From contig CAYGHG010000001.1 of NCBI GenBank assembly GCA_964349515.1, forward strand, positions 5,463 through 69,462: a DNA stretch of 64,000 nt, given 5' to 3'. This DNA is from CAYGHG01 sp964349515. Its GTDB lineage: Bacteria; Oederibacteriota; PGYV01; CAYGHG01. Both the position numbers and the translations under genes were made by a program. The notes below the pieces were generated by a model that searched no databases, was not told the origin of the DNA, and worked only from the letters and a program-made list of their open reading frames with translations. This document shows positions 9,181 through 18,655 of this stretch, piece by piece. Within the stretch, counting starts at the first letter, position 1; each line of letters opens with the position of its first letter.

Positions 9181-9473
9181 GCGTTTTCACTCCCGTCAGT
9201 AAATTCAGCCGCTCCGTGGAGGGCCTTTTTATCAATACTAACCACTAACCACTTCTTGTTTTTGCTTATAGGCCTTACTTCTTTTATCGTAACTTTATCC
9301 CCTGCCTTGCATTCATTTTTCTCGTCGTGAGCCATAAGTTTTGTGGTCCTCACTATGTACTTGCCGTAAAAAGGATGCTTTACTTTCCTCTCAACAGCAA
9401 CCCTTACCGTTTTGTCCATTTTCTCGCTTATTACAGTTCCGGACATCGTACGCCTTACGCTGTTATTACTCAT
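9177..9473 (-). CDS. rpsQ: 30S ribosomal protein S17
   Basis: Primary 16S rRNA-binding protein with an OB fold. It has 98 residues; the family core [18 protein letters not shown] is followed by [11 protein letters not shown] and [18 protein letters not shown]. There is a short acidic C-terminal tail. It overlaps both neighbours by 4 bp, pointing to translational coupling. Confidence 0.97.
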   Translation of the reverse strand: MSNNSVRRTMSGTVISEKMDKTVRVAVERKVKHPFYGKYIVRTTKLMAHDEKNECKAGDKVTIKEVRPISKNKKWLVVSIDKKALHGAAEFTDGSENA

Positions 9474-9682
9474 TTTACCCGGGCCTCCTTGGCAGCGCCT
9501 GTTTTCTGCTTCAGAATAGTGTGAAGCCTCGCAATATCCTTGCGCATAACCCTTATCTGTCCTGTTTTTTCAAGCTGTTTTGTATGAAGTTTTACGTTCA
9601 GCTTGAACAGATTTGCGCTCAACTCTTTTATTTTTCTCTGTATTTCATCGGGATTCATATCCCTTATTTCCTGGGGTTTCAT
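9470..9682 (-). CDS. rpmC: 50S ribosomal protein L29
   Basis: Small helical protein near the exit tunnel, a docking site for trigger factor and SRP. It has 70 residues; the pattern [20 protein letters not shown] then [14 protein letters not shown] matches the two-helix L29 fold. It sits between rplP and rpsQ. Confidence 0.97.
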   Translation of the reverse strand: MKPQEIRDMNPDEIQRKIKELSANLFKLNVKLHTKQLEKTGQIRVMRKDIARLHTILKQKTGAAKEARVK

Positions 9683-9694
9683 ATCTTCCTCCTG

Positions 9695-10108
9695 TTAAAT
9701 TTCATGCCTTGTAACAAACTTTGTCCTGATCGGAAGCTTGTTGTGGGCTTTTCTCATTGCTGCCTTTGCAACAGCCTCATCTACGCCGCCCAATTCAAAC
9801 ATAACCCTGCCCGGCTTAATAACAGCCACCCAGAACTCCGGCGCGCCTTTCCCTTTTCCCTGCCTGGTTTCAAGCGGTTTTTTGGAAACAGGTTTATCAG
9901 GGAATATCCTTACCCAAAGTTTGCCTCCCTTTTTCAGGGACTTGCTTATGGCAACCCTTGCTGATTCTATCTGTCGGGCGGTAATCCATGCGCACTGCAC
10001 GGCTTTAAGCCCGTACTCTCCAAAACTCACCCTGTTTCCGCTGGTGGCCAAACCTTTCATCCTGCCCCTCTGTTGCTTCCTGTATTTGACTCGTGAAGGC
10101 ATTAACAT
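9695..10108 (-). CDS. rplP: 50S ribosomal protein L16
   Basis: 50S protein near the A site needed for peptidyl-transferase organisation. It has 137 residues and begins [19 protein letters not shown]; the usual fourth position Pro-Lys is Pro-Ser here. The segments [14 protein letters not shown] and [20 protein letters not shown] are conserved. Confidence 0.98.
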   Translation of the reverse strand: MLMPSRVKYRKQQRGRMKGLATSGNRVSFGEYGLKAVQCAWITARQIESARVAISKSLKKGGKLWVRIFPDKPVSKKPLETRQGKGKGAPEFWVAVIKPGRVMFELGGVDEAVAKAAMRKAHNKLPIRTKFVTRHEI

Positions 10109-10128
10109 TTATTTTTCCTCCGTCCTTT

Positions 10129-10770
10129 TTATTCCTGTTTTCCTATGATTTCGCCTTTAAAAATCCACACCTTGACTCCTATTGCGCCATATGGCGTTCT
10201 CGCCGTCGCAGTGCCATAATCAATATCCGCCCTTAAAGTCTGAAGCGGTACCCTTCCTTCTACATACCACTCTGTCCTTGCAATTTCAGCGCCTCCCAGC
10301 CTTCCGGAAACACAAATTTTTATTCCCTTCGCTCCGTTATCATTCTGCATTGCGGACTGCATCGCTTTTTTCATCGCTCTTCTGTACGAAATACGTTTTT
10401 CCAGCTGCTGTGCGACATTTTCAGATACAAGCTGCGCGTCTATTTCAGGGCGCTGTACTTCTTTAGGTTCTATGAGTATACTTTTGCCTGTTAATTTTTC
10501 AAGCTTTTTCCTCAAAACTTCAACTTCTGCACCTTTCCTTCCGATAACCATTCCGGGCTTTGCCGTAAATATTTTAACAATAGCCTTGCTTCCTGCTCTT
10601 TCAATTTCTATTTTTGATATACCGGCCGAATAAAGGGCGGTTTTAATGTGATCCCTTATTTTTACATCTTCAAGAAGCAGCTCTTTAAAGTTTTTCTTTG
10701 CAACCCACTTTGACTTCCAGCCCCTGATTATTCCTATCCTCAGGCCTTCAGGATTTATCTTCTGTCCCAT
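10129..10770 (-). CDS. rpsC: 30S ribosomal protein S3
   Basis: Lines the mRNA entry tunnel of the 30S subunit. It has 213 residues, with an N-terminal [20 protein letters not shown], a KH domain holding the GXXG-type loop GRKG (within [13 protein letters not shown]), and the C-terminal signature [12 protein letters not shown] then [11 protein letters not shown]. It starts 18 bp after rplV. Confidence 0.98.
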   Translation of the reverse strand: MGQKINPEGLRIGIIRGWKSKWVAKKNFKELLLEDVKIRDHIKTALYSAGISKIEIERAGSKAIVKIFTAKPGMVIGRKGAEVEVLRKKLEKLTGKSILIEPKEVQRPEIDAQLVSENVAQQLEKRISYRRAMKKAMQSAMQNDNGAKGIKICVSGRLGGAEIARTEWYVEGRVPLQTLRADIDYGTATARTPYGAIGVKVWIFKGEIIGKQE

Positions 10771-10788
10771 AAATACCCGTTCTCCTTT

Positions 10789-11136
10789 TTATTTTTTTTC
10801 GTCAGTAACGGTTACAAGTATATGGCAGGACCTCTTGTGTATTGCAGAAGCTCTTCCCTGCGCCCTGGGCATAAACCGTTTTGCGTATTTAAGTATCGGA
10901 CCCTGCTGAACTATAATGCCTTTAATCTTCAGTGATTCAGGGTCAGCACCATTGTTCTTCGAGGCATTTGCAGCAGCCGATTTAATAGCTTTTGCTATGT
11001 GAGGCGCCGCATTCTTATTTAGAAATTTAAGCTTTAGCAGCGCAGAAGACACAGTGTCCTTCTTAAGTGCCTTTGTTATCATTCTTACTTTCTTGGCAGG
11101 CATTCTAAGATGCCTTAATATTGCCTTTGCTTCCAT
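10789..11136 (-). CDS. rplV: 50S ribosomal protein L22
   Basis: Its beta hairpin lines the polypeptide exit tunnel. The 115 residues begin MEAKAILRHLRMPAKKVRM and end with the conserved PRAQGRASAIHKRSCHILVTV loop-plus-strand; changes there give macrolide resistance in other species. The gap to rpsS is 23 bp. Confidence 0.98.
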   Translation of the reverse strand: MEAKAILRHLRMPAKKVRMITKALKKDTVSSALLKLKFLNKNAAPHIAKAIKSAAANASKNNGADPESLKIKGIIVQQGPILKYAKRFMPRAQGRASAIHKRSCHILVTVTDEKK

Positions 11137-11159
11137 TATTATATACTCCTTCCTGTATT

Positions 11160-11444
11160 TTACGTCTTAGCCGATGATTCTTTTTTTGCATCGCCGTGCC
11201 CCTTAAAGATGCGCGTTGGGGCAAATTCCCCGAATTTATGGCCTACCATATTTTCGGTTACAAATAACGGCACGAACTTTCTTCCGTTGTGAACTGCAAA
11301 AGTAAGCCCTACCATTTCAGGCGAAATAGAAGAACGTCTTGCCCAAGTCTTAATTACCTTTTTATCCCCTGTTTCGTTTGCCTTAAGCGCCTTGTCAAGG
11401 AGCTTTTCGTCAACAAATGGGCCTTTTTTAAGCGACCTTGTCAT
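11160..11444 (-). CDS. rpsS: 30S ribosomal protein S19
   Basis: Head protein that forms a complex with S13 and contacts the A-site finger. It has 94 residues, starts [16 protein letters not shown] and contains [20 protein letters not shown] and LGEF-type [11 protein letters not shown]. It overlaps the rplB stop by 4 bp. Confidence 0.98.
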   Translation of the reverse strand: MTRSLKKGPFVDEKLLDKALKANETGDKKVIKTWARRSSISPEMVGLTFAVHNGRKFVPLFVTENMVGHKFGEFAPTRIFKGHGDAKKESSAKT

Positions 11445-12286
11445 TGAACAATCCCTCCTTTAGCGTTCCTTCTTCTGATAATGTATTTGTTTGAAAGCTT
11501 CTTCTTCTTTCTTGTTTTAAAGCCTTTGGCCTTAACTCCTGTAGGCGACTGCGGATGTGCACCTGATTTGGAACGGCCTTCGCCTCCGCCCATCGGATGA
11601 TCAACCGGGTTCATCGCGACAGCCCTATTTCTGGGTTTGCGCCCCATCCATCTTTTTCTGCCTGCCTTTCCTATTACAATGTTTTCATTATCCGTATTTC
11701 CTACCTGCCCCACGGTCGCCATACAGTTTGAATTAACCATTCTTAGTTCGCCTGAAGGCAGTTTTATAACAACAGTTGCCGCTTCCTTACCCATTATCTG
11801 CGCAAAAGAACCTGCGCCCCTGGCAAGCTGCCCGCCTTTTCCGAGCGAAAGTTCTACGTTATGAACAACAGTACCTACAGGTATGCTCTTTAACTTCATT
11901 GCATTCCCGGGTTTAATATCAGCCTCATCAGCAGCGATTACTGCATCCCCTACATTAAGCCCTATAGGTGCTATGATGTACCTTTTCTCGCCGTCCTTAT
12001 AAAAAAGCAATGCTATCCTCGCGGATCTGTTTGGATCATATTCTATCGCTTTAACAACCGCAGGCACTCCCTTTTTGTCCCTTTTGAAATCAATAAGCCT
12101 GTAAATTGCCCTGTACCAACTGCCACGGAATCTTGCCGTAATCCTGCCCATATTGTTCCTGCCGGAGTGATTCTTAATCCTCTGCGTCAGGGCCTTTTCC
12201 GGCCTGTTTTTTGTTACATCCTCTTTAGTGTCAACCAGCATATGCCTTCTGCTGGGCGTAATAGGCCTGAATGATTTTAGCGCCAT
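11441..12286 (-). CDS. rplB: 50S ribosomal protein L2
   Basis: Among the most conserved 50S proteins, near the peptidyl-transferase centre. It has 281 residues with both the OB-like and SH3-like domains. The catalytic-centre-proximal signature [18 protein letters not shown] is intact at about 225-242, including the histidine that is important in other bacteria. It is placed 4 bp after rplW. Confidence 0.98.
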   Translation of the reverse strand: MALKSFRPITPSRRHMLVDTKEDVTKNRPEKALTQRIKNHSGRNNMGRITARFRGSWYRAIYRLIDFKRDKKGVPAVVKAIEYDPNRSARIALLFYKDGEKRYIIAPIGLNVGDAVIAADEADIKPGNAMKLKSIPVGTVVHNVELSLGKGGQLARGAGSFAQIMGKEAATVVIKLPSGELRMVNSNCMATVGQVGNTDNENIVIGKAGRKRWMGRKPRNRAVAMNPVDHPMGGGEGRSKSGAHPQSPTGVKAKGFKTRKKKKLSNKYIIRRRNAKGGIVQ

Positions 12287-12290
12287 AAAA

Positions 12291-12578
12291 TTACACTCCT
12301 TCTACTATTTCTATTTTTTCGTCTTTCTTGAGCTTAACCGATGCTTTCTTAAACTTCATAGCTTCTGACATGTTCTTGCCGAATCTTTTGGCTTTGCCCG
12401 GCATCATAACAGTATTAACTTTTGTCACGTGTACCTTAAATAGTTCTTCTACAGCGTTTTTTATTTGCTTTTTAGATGCATCTCTGGCCACAAGAAAAGT
12501 GTAGTAATTTCCTTTGTCCCTGTTCAGCCCGCTCTTTTCAGTAAGAGAAGGTTTTTTAATAATGTGATGTGCTTCCAT
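12291..12578 (-). CDS. rplW: 50S ribosomal protein L23
   Basis: Exit-tunnel rim protein, the main ribosomal docking site for trigger factor and SRP. It has 95 residues. The segments IIKKPSLTEKSG and FLVARDASKKQIKNAVEELF, then VNTVMMPGKAKR, are diagnostic. It begins 1 bp after the rplD stop. Confidence 0.97.
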   Translation of the reverse strand: MEAHHIIKKPSLTEKSGLNRDKGNYYTFLVARDASKKQIKNAVEELFKVHVTKVNTVMMPGKAKRFGKNMSEAMKFKKASVKLKKDEKIEIVEGV

Positions 12579-12579
12579 T

Positions 12580-13203
12580 TCAGTTCATTCTCCTTATCAT
12601 TTCTTCAACAGCCTTTTTTGTGGCAAGTACATTCGGGTAAACAAGCATTTCATATATGTTAACCGCTCCTGCTGTTGCGATCTTCAAGTTCTCGACGTTT
12701 CTGGCAGCCTTAATAAAGCCGCCTTCTTTTTTATCAAGTACCACAAGAATCTTTTTGCCTTTCAGTTCAAGGCCCTTAAGTATTGACACAACATTTTTTG
12801 TCTTAATTTCGGATACTCCGAGTTCATCCACAATTTTAAATTCATTATCCCTGATCTTACCGGCAAAAACGGCTTTAAAAGCAGCTTTTTTCCCGGCCTT
12901 ATTAACCGAAAGCCTTACTTTAAGCGGCCTTGGCCCGAACGTGACGCCTCCGCCTTTCCAGATAGGTGACCTGGTGGAACCGTGCCTGGCACGGCCTGTG
13001 CCTTTCTGCTTCCACGGTTTCTTTCCGCCCCCCCTCACTTCCGCTCTTGTAAGCGTATTTGAAGATCCGATGTGGCTGTTATTTTCCATAGCCAGCAGCG
13101 CGTCGTGAATAAGGTCGTCTTTTACCTCTGTTTTTAGCAGGGTGTCGTCTATTTCCATTTCTGATACCTTTTTATTTTCAATATTAAAAACTTCGAGTTT
13201 CAT
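12580..13203 (-). CDS. rplD: 50S ribosomal protein L4
   Basis: Tunnel-lining 50S protein; in E. coli it also represses the S10 operon. It has 207 residues, with the tunnel loop GGGKKPWKQKGTGRARHG at about 60-77 and SPIWKGGGVTFGP directly after it, both conserved. The C-terminal globular part is normal. Confidence 0.98.
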   Translation of the reverse strand: MKLEVFNIENKKVSEMEIDDTLLKTEVKDDLIHDALLAMENNSHIGSSNTLTRAEVRGGGKKPWKQKGTGRARHGSTRSPIWKGGGVTFGPRPLKVRLSVNKAGKKAAFKAVFAGKIRDNEFKIVDELGVSEIKTKNVVSILKGLELKGKKILVVLDKKEGGFIKAARNVENLKIATAGAVNIYEMLVYPNVLATKKAVEEMIRRMN

Positions 13204-13215
13204 TGAGCCTCTCCT

Positions 13216-13872
13216 TTAATTCTTTTTTACGCTTTTTCTTATTTCAACAAGCCCGTTCTTGCCTCCGGGTACCGACCCTCTTACAAGCATATACCTGTTC
13301 TTTGCATCAACTTCCTCAACCTTAAGATTCTGCGTCGTAACCCTTTCAGAACCCATGTGACCTGGCATTTTCTTATTCTTGAGAACCCTTGCAGGAAAAG
13401 TATTGGAACCTATCGATCCCGGTCCCCTGTGATTCATTCCGCCGTGGCTTCCTGAGCCCCCCCTAAAATTATGCCTTTTAATAACACCCTGCGTGCCTTT
13501 TCCTTTTGAAACAGCCGAGACGTCAACAAAATCTCCCTTTTTAAATATTGAATCAGCCGTTATGACATCTCCTGCCTTGAACTTTGCAACAGTATCCTTG
13601 TCAGCCCTGATTTCCCTTATAACTTTTTTTAAGTCAAGGTTAAGGCCGTTTTTTTCATTCTTAAAAAGACCCTTTACCGGCTTTGTAACATTCTTGGGTT
13701 TCTTTTCATTTATAGTCGCAACGCGAATAGCGCTGTATCCTTCTTTGGCTTCAGTCTTTGAACCTAAAACAGTATGCTCCTCAACTTCAAGCACCGTTAC
13801 CGGAATTGATTCACCGGCCTCATTAAAAATCTGCGTCATTCCTGCTTTTTTCCCGAAAATTTTATTAACCAC
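13216..13872 (-). CDS. rplC: 50S ribosomal protein L3
   Basis: Early-assembly 50S protein reaching the peptidyl-transferase centre. The preferred start is GTG at 13872, because a GGAGG site lies 5 nt upstream and the product then begins MVNKIFGKKAGMTQIF like its relatives. An ATG at 13884 would put that GGAGG inside the gene and overlap the rpsJ stop by one base. From 13872 the protein has 218 residues. The extended loop GSHGGMNHRGPGSIGSNTFP is present. Confidence 0.96.
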   Translation of the reverse strand: MVNKIFGKKAGMTQIFNEAGESIPVTVLEVEEHTVLGSKTEAKEGYSAIRVATINEKKPKNVTKPVKGLFKNEKNGLNLDLKKVIREIRADKDTVAKFKAGDVITADSIFKKGDFVDVSAVSKGKGTQGVIKRHNFRGGSGSHGGMNHRGPGSIGSNTFPARVLKNKKMPGHMGSERVTTQNLKVEEVDAKNRYMLVRGSVPGGKNGLVEIRKSVKKN

Positions 13873-13883
13873 AGTCGCCTCCA

Positions 13884-14198
13884 TTACAACTTGATCTCAA
13901 CGTCTATACCGGCCGGCAGGTCGAGGTTCTTGAGCTTCTCAACCGTGTCGTGGTTCGGCTCTAATATGTCTATGAGCCTCTTGTGAATCCTCATTTCAAA
14001 CTGTTCCCTTGACTTTTTGTCAACGTGAACAGACCTCTGTATTGTATACTTGTGCATCTTTGTGGGCAGAGGTATAGGCCCCGCAATTCTGGCGCCGGTT
14101 TCCTTAACCTTCTTAATTATATCACTTACCGATTTATCAAGAAGCTTGTGGTCATACGCCTTAAGCCTTATCCTGATCTTCTGTGCATCTAACTGCAT
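13884..14198 (-). CDS. rpsJ: 30S ribosomal protein S10
   Basis: 30S head protein that doubles as NusE, a NusB partner in antitermination. It has 104 residues; [36 protein letters not shown] and the ending [13 protein letters not shown] are typical. It is the first gene of the S10 cluster and follows tuf copy 1 after 42 bp with no visible terminator, so it probably shares transcription with the str genes. Confidence 0.98.
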   Translation of the reverse strand: MQLDAQKIRIRLKAYDHKLLDKSVSDIIKKVKETGARIAGPIPLPTKMHKYTIQRSVHVDKKSREQFEMRIHKRLIDILEPNHDTVEKLKNLDLPAGIDVEIKL

Positions 14199-14240
14199 TT
14201 TGTATCTCCCTTCAAACTCTGTGTTCTTTTATAATTTATA

Positions 14241-15443
14241 TTATTCTAATATCTCGGAAATAACTCCGGAGCCTACTGTCCTTCCGCCTTCGCGGATTGC
14301 GAACCTTAATTCTTTTTCTATGGCTATCGGCATTATCAGCTCTATTTCCATGGTTATGTTGTCGCCGGGCATTACCATCTCAACTCCCGCCGGCATCTTT
14401 ATCGAGCCGGTTACGTCTGTTGTCCTGAAATAAAACTGCGGCCTGTAGTTGTTAAAGAACGGTGTGTGCCTTCCGCCCTCTTCTTTTGTCAGTACGTACA
14501 CACGCCCCATAAACTTCTTATGCGGCTTTATCGAGCCGGGTTTTGCCACTACCTGCCCTCTCATGACCGCGTCCTTGTCGATTCCCCTAAGCAGCAGCCC
14601 TACGTTGTCTCCCGCCTGCCCTTCGTCCAGCAGTTTCCTGAACATCTCAACACCGGTTACCACAGCCTTCTGCGTGTCCTTTAATCCTATTATCTCCACT
14701 TCCTCGTTTACCTTTACTTTGCCTCTTTCTATCCTTCCCGTTACCACTGTCCCGCGCCCGGTTATTGAGAATACGTCTTCTACGGCAAGCGAGAAAGGTT
14801 TGTCTATCTCCCTCTTAGGCTCCGGAACGAAATCGTCTATCGCCTTTACAAGCTCCACTATCGAATCCCCGCCCGGTCCGCCCGGGTCCTGCAGCCCTTT
14901 TAATGCCGAGCCTCTTATAACCGGTGTTTTGTCTCCGGGAAAATCATATTTCTTCAGCAGGTCCCTTACCTCTTCCTCTACAAGATCCACCATCTCTTTG
15001 TCATCCACCATGTCTACCTTATTTAAAAATACCACTATGTGCGGTACGCCTACCTGCCTCGCAAGCAGTATGTGCTCCCTCGTCTGCGGCATCGGCCCGT
15101 CTACTGCCGATACTACCAGTATCGCGCCGTCCATCTGCGCCGCTCCGGTTATCATGTTCTTTACATAATCGGCGTGCCCGGGGCAGTCTACATGCGCATA
15201 ATGCCTCTTGTCCGAAGAGTATTCCACATGCGATGTCGCTATTGTCAATATTTTTGTCGCGTCGCGCCTTCCCTGTGATTCTGACGCCTTTGCCACCTCA
15301 TCGTACGGTACATATGTCGCAAGCCCTTTTGCCGCCATTACATTCGTAAGCGCAGCAGTCAGCGTTGTCTTGCCGTGGTCTACGTGCCCTATCGTTCCTA
15401 CGTTTACGTGCGGCTTTGTCCTGTCAAACTTTTCCTTTGCCAT
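14241..15443 (-). CDS. tuf: Elongation factor Tu, copy 1
   Basis: GTPase that delivers aminoacyl-tRNA to the ribosome. It has 400 residues with the P-loop GHVDHGKT at 19-26, D86-CPGH at 86-90 and NKVD at 141-144. Switch I is unusual: the near-universal RGITI reads KILTI (64-68), although the Mg-coordinating Thr (T67) is kept. The protein is identical to the copy at 29778-30980, and the DNA appears identical over the whole gene. It has an AGGAGGG site about 9 nt before the ATG. The gene lies between fusA and rpsJ, as in the E. coli tufA position. Confidence 0.98.
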   Translation of the reverse strand: MAKEKFDRTKPHVNVGTIGHVDHGKTTLTAALTNVMAAKGLATYVPYDEVAKASESQGRRDATKILTIATSHVEYSSDKRHYAHVDCPGHADYVKNMITGAAQMDGAILVVSAVDGPMPQTREHILLARQVGVPHIVVFLNKVDMVDDKEMVDLVEEEVRDLLKKYDFPGDKTPVIRGSALKGLQDPGGPGGDSIVELVKAIDDFVPEPKREIDKPFSLAVEDVFSITGRGTVVTGRIERGKVKVNEEVEIIGLKDTQKAVVTGVEMFRKLLDEGQAGDNVGLLLRGIDKDAVMRGQVVAKPGSIKPHKKFMGRVYVLTKEEGGRHTPFFNNYRPQFYFRTTDVTGSIKMPAGVEMVMPGDNITMEIELIMPIAIEKELRFAIREGGRTVGSGVISEILE

Positions 15444-15461
15444 TTTGCATTGCCCTCCTGT

Positions 15462-17567
15462 TTATCTTTTTCCTGTATGTTTTTCAATTATCTGTTCTTT
15501 TATGTTATTAGGTACGGGTTCATATTTGCTGAACTGCATGGTGTAATTCGCCCGTCCCTGGCTCATAGACCTCAAATCTGTTGCATAACCGAACATATCG
15601 GAAAGCGGTACAAAAGACCTTATTATCTGAGCCTTTGCCCTCTTTTCCATTCTTTCAATTTTTCCCCTTCTTGAATTCAAGTTTCCTATTATGTCTCCCA
15701 TGAATTCTTCCGGAGTCACAACCTCCACTTCCATTATTGGTTCAAGTATTACAGGCGTGGCCTGTTTAAAAGCATCCTTAAACGCCATTGACGCGGCAAT
15801 CTTAAAAGCCATCTCCGAAGAGTCAACTTCATGGAACGACCCGTCGTGCAGTGTGATTTTAACATCGTTTACAGGGTAGCCCGCTACTACGCCCAAAGCT
15901 ACAGCTTCCTGTATTCCTTTGTCGATTGCAGGAATATATTCGCGGGGGACAACGCCTCCCACTATATCATTTACAAACTCATAGCCTTTTCCTCTTTCAA
16001 GCGGTTCAATGTCTATTACTACATGGCCGTACTGTCCGCGGCCGCCTGTCTGTCTGATATATTTTCCTTCTATATCTTTTGCGGATTTTGCGATTGTTTC
16101 CCTGTAAGAAACCTCAGGTTTTCCCACATTTGCCTCAACCTTAAACTCTCTCTTCATCCTGTCAACTATGATTTCAAGGTGAAGCTCTCCCATACCGGAT
16201 ATTATTGTCTGGCCCGTTTCTTCATCAGTCCTTACCCTAAAGGTCGGGTCTTCCTCAGCCAGCCTGCTTAAAGCAAGCCCCATTTTTTCCTGGTCCGCTT
16301 TGGTTTTAGGCTCAACAGCAACAAATATTACAGGCTCGGGGAATATCATTTTTTCAAGTATAACCGGATGAGCCTCGTCACAAATCGTATCGCCGGTGGA
16401 AGTATCCTTGAGGCCTATACCGGCTACTATCTCTCCGGCAAAAGCTTCTTTTATCTCTTCTCTGTGATTAGCGTGCATCCTTAACAGCCTGCCTATTCTC
16501 TCGGTTTTATCTTTTGAGGCATTATATACGTAGGAACCCGACTGAAGCATTCCCGAGTAGATTCTAAAATATGTGAGGCGCCCCACAAACGGGTCTGACA
16601 TTATTTTAAAAGCTATCGCGGTAAAAGGTTCTTCATCAGATGCGCTTCTGGTTATTGTCTGCTCTGCGTTCTCGTCTTCAGCATCGCTCGGCTCGTATCC
16701 CTGCATAGGAGGCAGGTCAATAGGAGAAGGCAGGTATCTTACAACAGCATCAAGCATCGGCTGTACGCCTTTATTTTTAAACGCCGTACCGCATATTACG
16801 GGGAAAAATTTAAATGAAAGCGTTCCCTTCCTTATTCCGGCATGTATTTCATCTTCTGTAAATTCTTTGCCTTCAAGATATTTTTCCATCAGTTTATCAT
16901 CTACATCGGCAACCGCTTCTATCAGTTTTATCCTGGCCTTAGCTGCTTCTTCTTTTAATTCTTCAGGTATTTCACGTATTTCAAACTGCGCACCGAGGGA
17001 TTCAGCAAGCCATATAGTGGCTTTCATTGTTACGAGGTCAACAATACCCATAAACTTGTCTTCAGCACCTACCGGTATCTGTATGGGAAGAGGGTTCGCA
17101 CCAAGTTTGTCTTCAATAGTATCTACAGACATCCAGAAGTCAGCTCCTATCCTGTCCATTTTGTTAAGAAATACTATCCTCGGAACGTTATATTTGGTAG
17201 CCTGACGCCATACTGTTTCAGACTGCGGTTCAACACCGTTAACAGAGTCAAATACAGCAACTGCTCCGTCAAGTACCCTTAAGGACCTTTCTACCTCAAT
17301 CGTAAAATCCACGTGCCCTGGTGTGTCAATTATATTGATTCTGTGATCTTTCCAAAAACATGTAGTAGCAGCCGAGGTAATGGTAATTCCCCGCTCGCGC
17401 TCCTGCTCCATCCAGTCCATGGTAGCCGCGCCTTCATGCACTTCGCCTGTTTTATGGGTTCTGCCTGTATAATAAAGAACCCTTTCTGTGGTTGTTGTCT
17501 TTCCTGCGTCAATATGCGCCATTATACCTATGTTTCTTGTCTTATCAATCGAGTACTCGCGAGGCAT
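15462..17567 (-). CDS. fusA: Elongation factor G
   Basis: Translocase GTPase that moves tRNA-mRNA after peptide bond formation. It has 701 residues in five domains. The GTPase motifs are [15 protein letters not shown] near the start, [14 protein letters not shown] (a normal RGITI, unlike the EF-Tu here), DTPGHVDF and [11 protein letters not shown]. The C-terminal domains run normally ([34 protein letters not shown]). It starts 30 bp after rpsG. Confidence 0.98.
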   Translation of the reverse strand: MPREYSIDKTRNIGIMAHIDAGKTTTTERVLYYTGRTHKTGEVHEGAATMDWMEQERERGITITSAATTCFWKDHRINIIDTPGHVDFTIEVERSLRVLDGAVAVFDSVNGVEPQSETVWRQATKYNVPRIVFLNKMDRIGADFWMSVDTIEDKLGANPLPIQIPVGAEDKFMGIVDLVTMKATIWLAESLGAQFEIREIPEELKEEAAKARIKLIEAVADVDDKLMEKYLEGKEFTEDEIHAGIRKGTLSFKFFPVICGTAFKNKGVQPMLDAVVRYLPSPIDLPPMQGYEPSDAEDENAEQTITRSASDEEPFTAIAFKIMSDPFVGRLTYFRIYSGMLQSGSYVYNASKDKTERIGRLLRMHANHREEIKEAFAGEIVAGIGLKDTSTGDTICDEAHPVILEKMIFPEPVIFVAVEPKTKADQEKMGLALSRLAEEDPTFRVRTDEETGQTIISGMGELHLEIIVDRMKREFKVEANVGKPEVSYRETIAKSAKDIEGKYIRQTGGRGQYGHVVIDIEPLERGKGYEFVNDIVGGVVPREYIPAIDKGIQEAVALGVVAGYPVNDVKITLHDGSFHEVDSSEMAFKIAASMAFKDAFKQATPVILEPIMEVEVVTPEEFMGDIIGNLNSRRGKIERMEKRAKAQIIRSFVPLSDMFGYATDLRSMSQGRANYTMQFSKYEPVPNNIKEQIIEKHTGKR

Positions 17568-17597
17568 TATCTGCTCCTTAAATAAATTTTATAAAAT

Positions 17598-18068
17598 CTA
17601 CCAGCGGTAATGTGCAAAAGCCTTGTTTGCATCCGCCATTTTGTGTATATCTTCCCGTTTCTTAATTGCACCGCCCTGATTCGTGGAAGCCGCCAATAGT
17701 TCGTTTGCAAGTCTTTCCGGGTAACCTTTTTCTTTTCTGTCTCGCGAAGAATTTACCAGCCATCTTATCGCAAGAGAGAGCCTTCTCTCGGGGTTTACTT
17801 CAATAGGAATCTGATAATTAGCTCCTCCTATTCTTCTCGACTTAAGTTCAAGAAGCGGCTTGATATTTTCAATAGCTGTTTTTACGGTTTCCAGGGCGTT
17901 CTTTCCCTGTTTTGTGATAATCTCAAGCGCCTCATAAACCAGTTTTTCGGCTGTGCTCTTGCGCCCCTGAAGCATAACGCAGTTAATGAGCTTTGCTACC
18001 AGCACGCTGTTGTACTTTGAATCTGCCGGTGTTTCTCTCTTTTTTAGTACCCTTTTTTTTCTAGGCAT
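17598..18068 (-). CDS. rpsG: 30S ribosomal protein S7
   Basis: Primary assembly protein for the 30S head, near the E site; in E. coli it represses the str operon. It has 156 residues. The conserved parts are LINCVMLQGRKSTAEKLVYEA, GGANYQIPIEVNPERR and the C-terminal REDIHKMADANKAFAHYRW. It starts 20 bp after rpsL. Confidence 0.98.
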   Translation of the reverse strand: MPRKKRVLKKRETPADSKYNSVLVAKLINCVMLQGRKSTAEKLVYEALEIITKQGKNALETVKTAIENIKPLLELKSRRIGGANYQIPIEVNPERRLSLAIRWLVNSSRDRKEKGYPERLANELLAASTNQGGAIKKREDIHKMADANKAFAHYRW

Positions 18069-18088
18069 ATTGGTTGTCCCCTTGCTTG

Positions 18089-18478
18089 TTATTTTTTAGG
18101 AGCGTCTTTTTTCGGCCTTTTTGTGCCGTACTTCGACCTGCTGCGGTTTCTTCCTGCAACTCCCTGAGTATCAAGAGTTCCCCTTACTATATGGTACCTT
18201 ACTCCCGGAAGATCTTTTACCCTGCCCCCCCTGATCAGGACTATTGAGTGCTCCTGCAGGTTGTGTCCGACGCCGGGTATATAAGATATTACTTCCATCT
18301 TGTTTGACAGCCTTACCCTGGCTACTTTTCGCAGGGCCGAATTTGGTTTTTTTGGCGTAACAGTATAAACTCTTGTGCAAACTCCCCTTTTTTGAGGGCA
18401 GTTCTTCAGGGCCGGTGCGCCTGTTTTATTCTGGCTCTTTGTCCTTCTGTGCCTTACCAGCTGATTAATCGTAGGCAA
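18089..18478 (-). CDS. rpsL: 30S ribosomal protein S12
   Basis: Decoding-centre protein. It has 129 residues. Both streptomycin-sensitivity loops are wild type, with the lysines in [14 protein letters not shown] and [13 protein letters not shown], so no classical resistance substitution is seen. It has a strong AAGGAGGCGCA site. It is the first gene after its own promoter (18622-18648) and a leader hairpin (18531-18563). Confidence 0.98.
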   Translation of the reverse strand: MPTINQLVRHRRTKSQNKTGAPALKNCPQKRGVCTRVYTVTPKKPNSALRKVARVRLSNKMEVISYIPGVGHNLQEHSIVLIRGGRVKDLPGVRYHIVRGTLDTQGVAGRNRSRSKYGTKRPKKDAPKK

Positions 18479-18530
18479 ATTGCGCCTCCTTGATAATATT
18501 TTTGATTACCCGCCTTAATTTTTCAAAACA

Positions 18531-18563
18531 AAAAAGGCGGACAATTCTCTTTTCCGCCTTTTT
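18531..18563 (-). terminator. Hairpin with T-run in the rpsL leader (terminator or attenuator)
   Basis: Read on the minus strand, an AAAAAGGCGGA arm pairs with TCCGCCTTTTT around an 11-nt loop, followed by a T-run. It has the form of an intrinsic terminator and works on both strands. It lies downstream of the promoter at 18622-18648 and 52 bp upstream of rpsL. It can therefore end rpoBC transcription, but it would also act on transcripts starting at the rpsL promoter. Confidence 0.75.
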
Positions 18564-18621
18564 ATATTTCTTATAATATAATTAAAGCCTGAAAAGAGCT
18601 GCTAATAAAAACCTGAAACAT

Positions 18622-18648
18622 CTTATAAAAAAAACAAAACTTTGTCAA
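18622..18648 (-). promoter_or_regulatory. sigma70-type promoter for the rpsL (str) genes
   Basis: A perfect -35 TTGACA (18643-18648) and a -10 TATAAG (18622-18627), 15 bp apart; a shifted -10 TAAGAT with a 17-bp spacer overlaps it. It begins 7 bp beyond the rpoC stop, in AT-rich DNA. It would fire into a leader of about 140 nt before rpsL. The sequence match is direct; activity is inferred. Confidence 0.7.
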
Positions 18649-18655
18649 TAAAAAT

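Noticed and set aside
14449..15168. Long plus-strand reading frames (239, 141 and 79 codons) antisense to both tuf genes
   Set aside because: They are identical in both tuf copies only because the tuf DNA is identical. They have no ribosome binding sites and are Ser/Pro-rich translations of the opposite strand.
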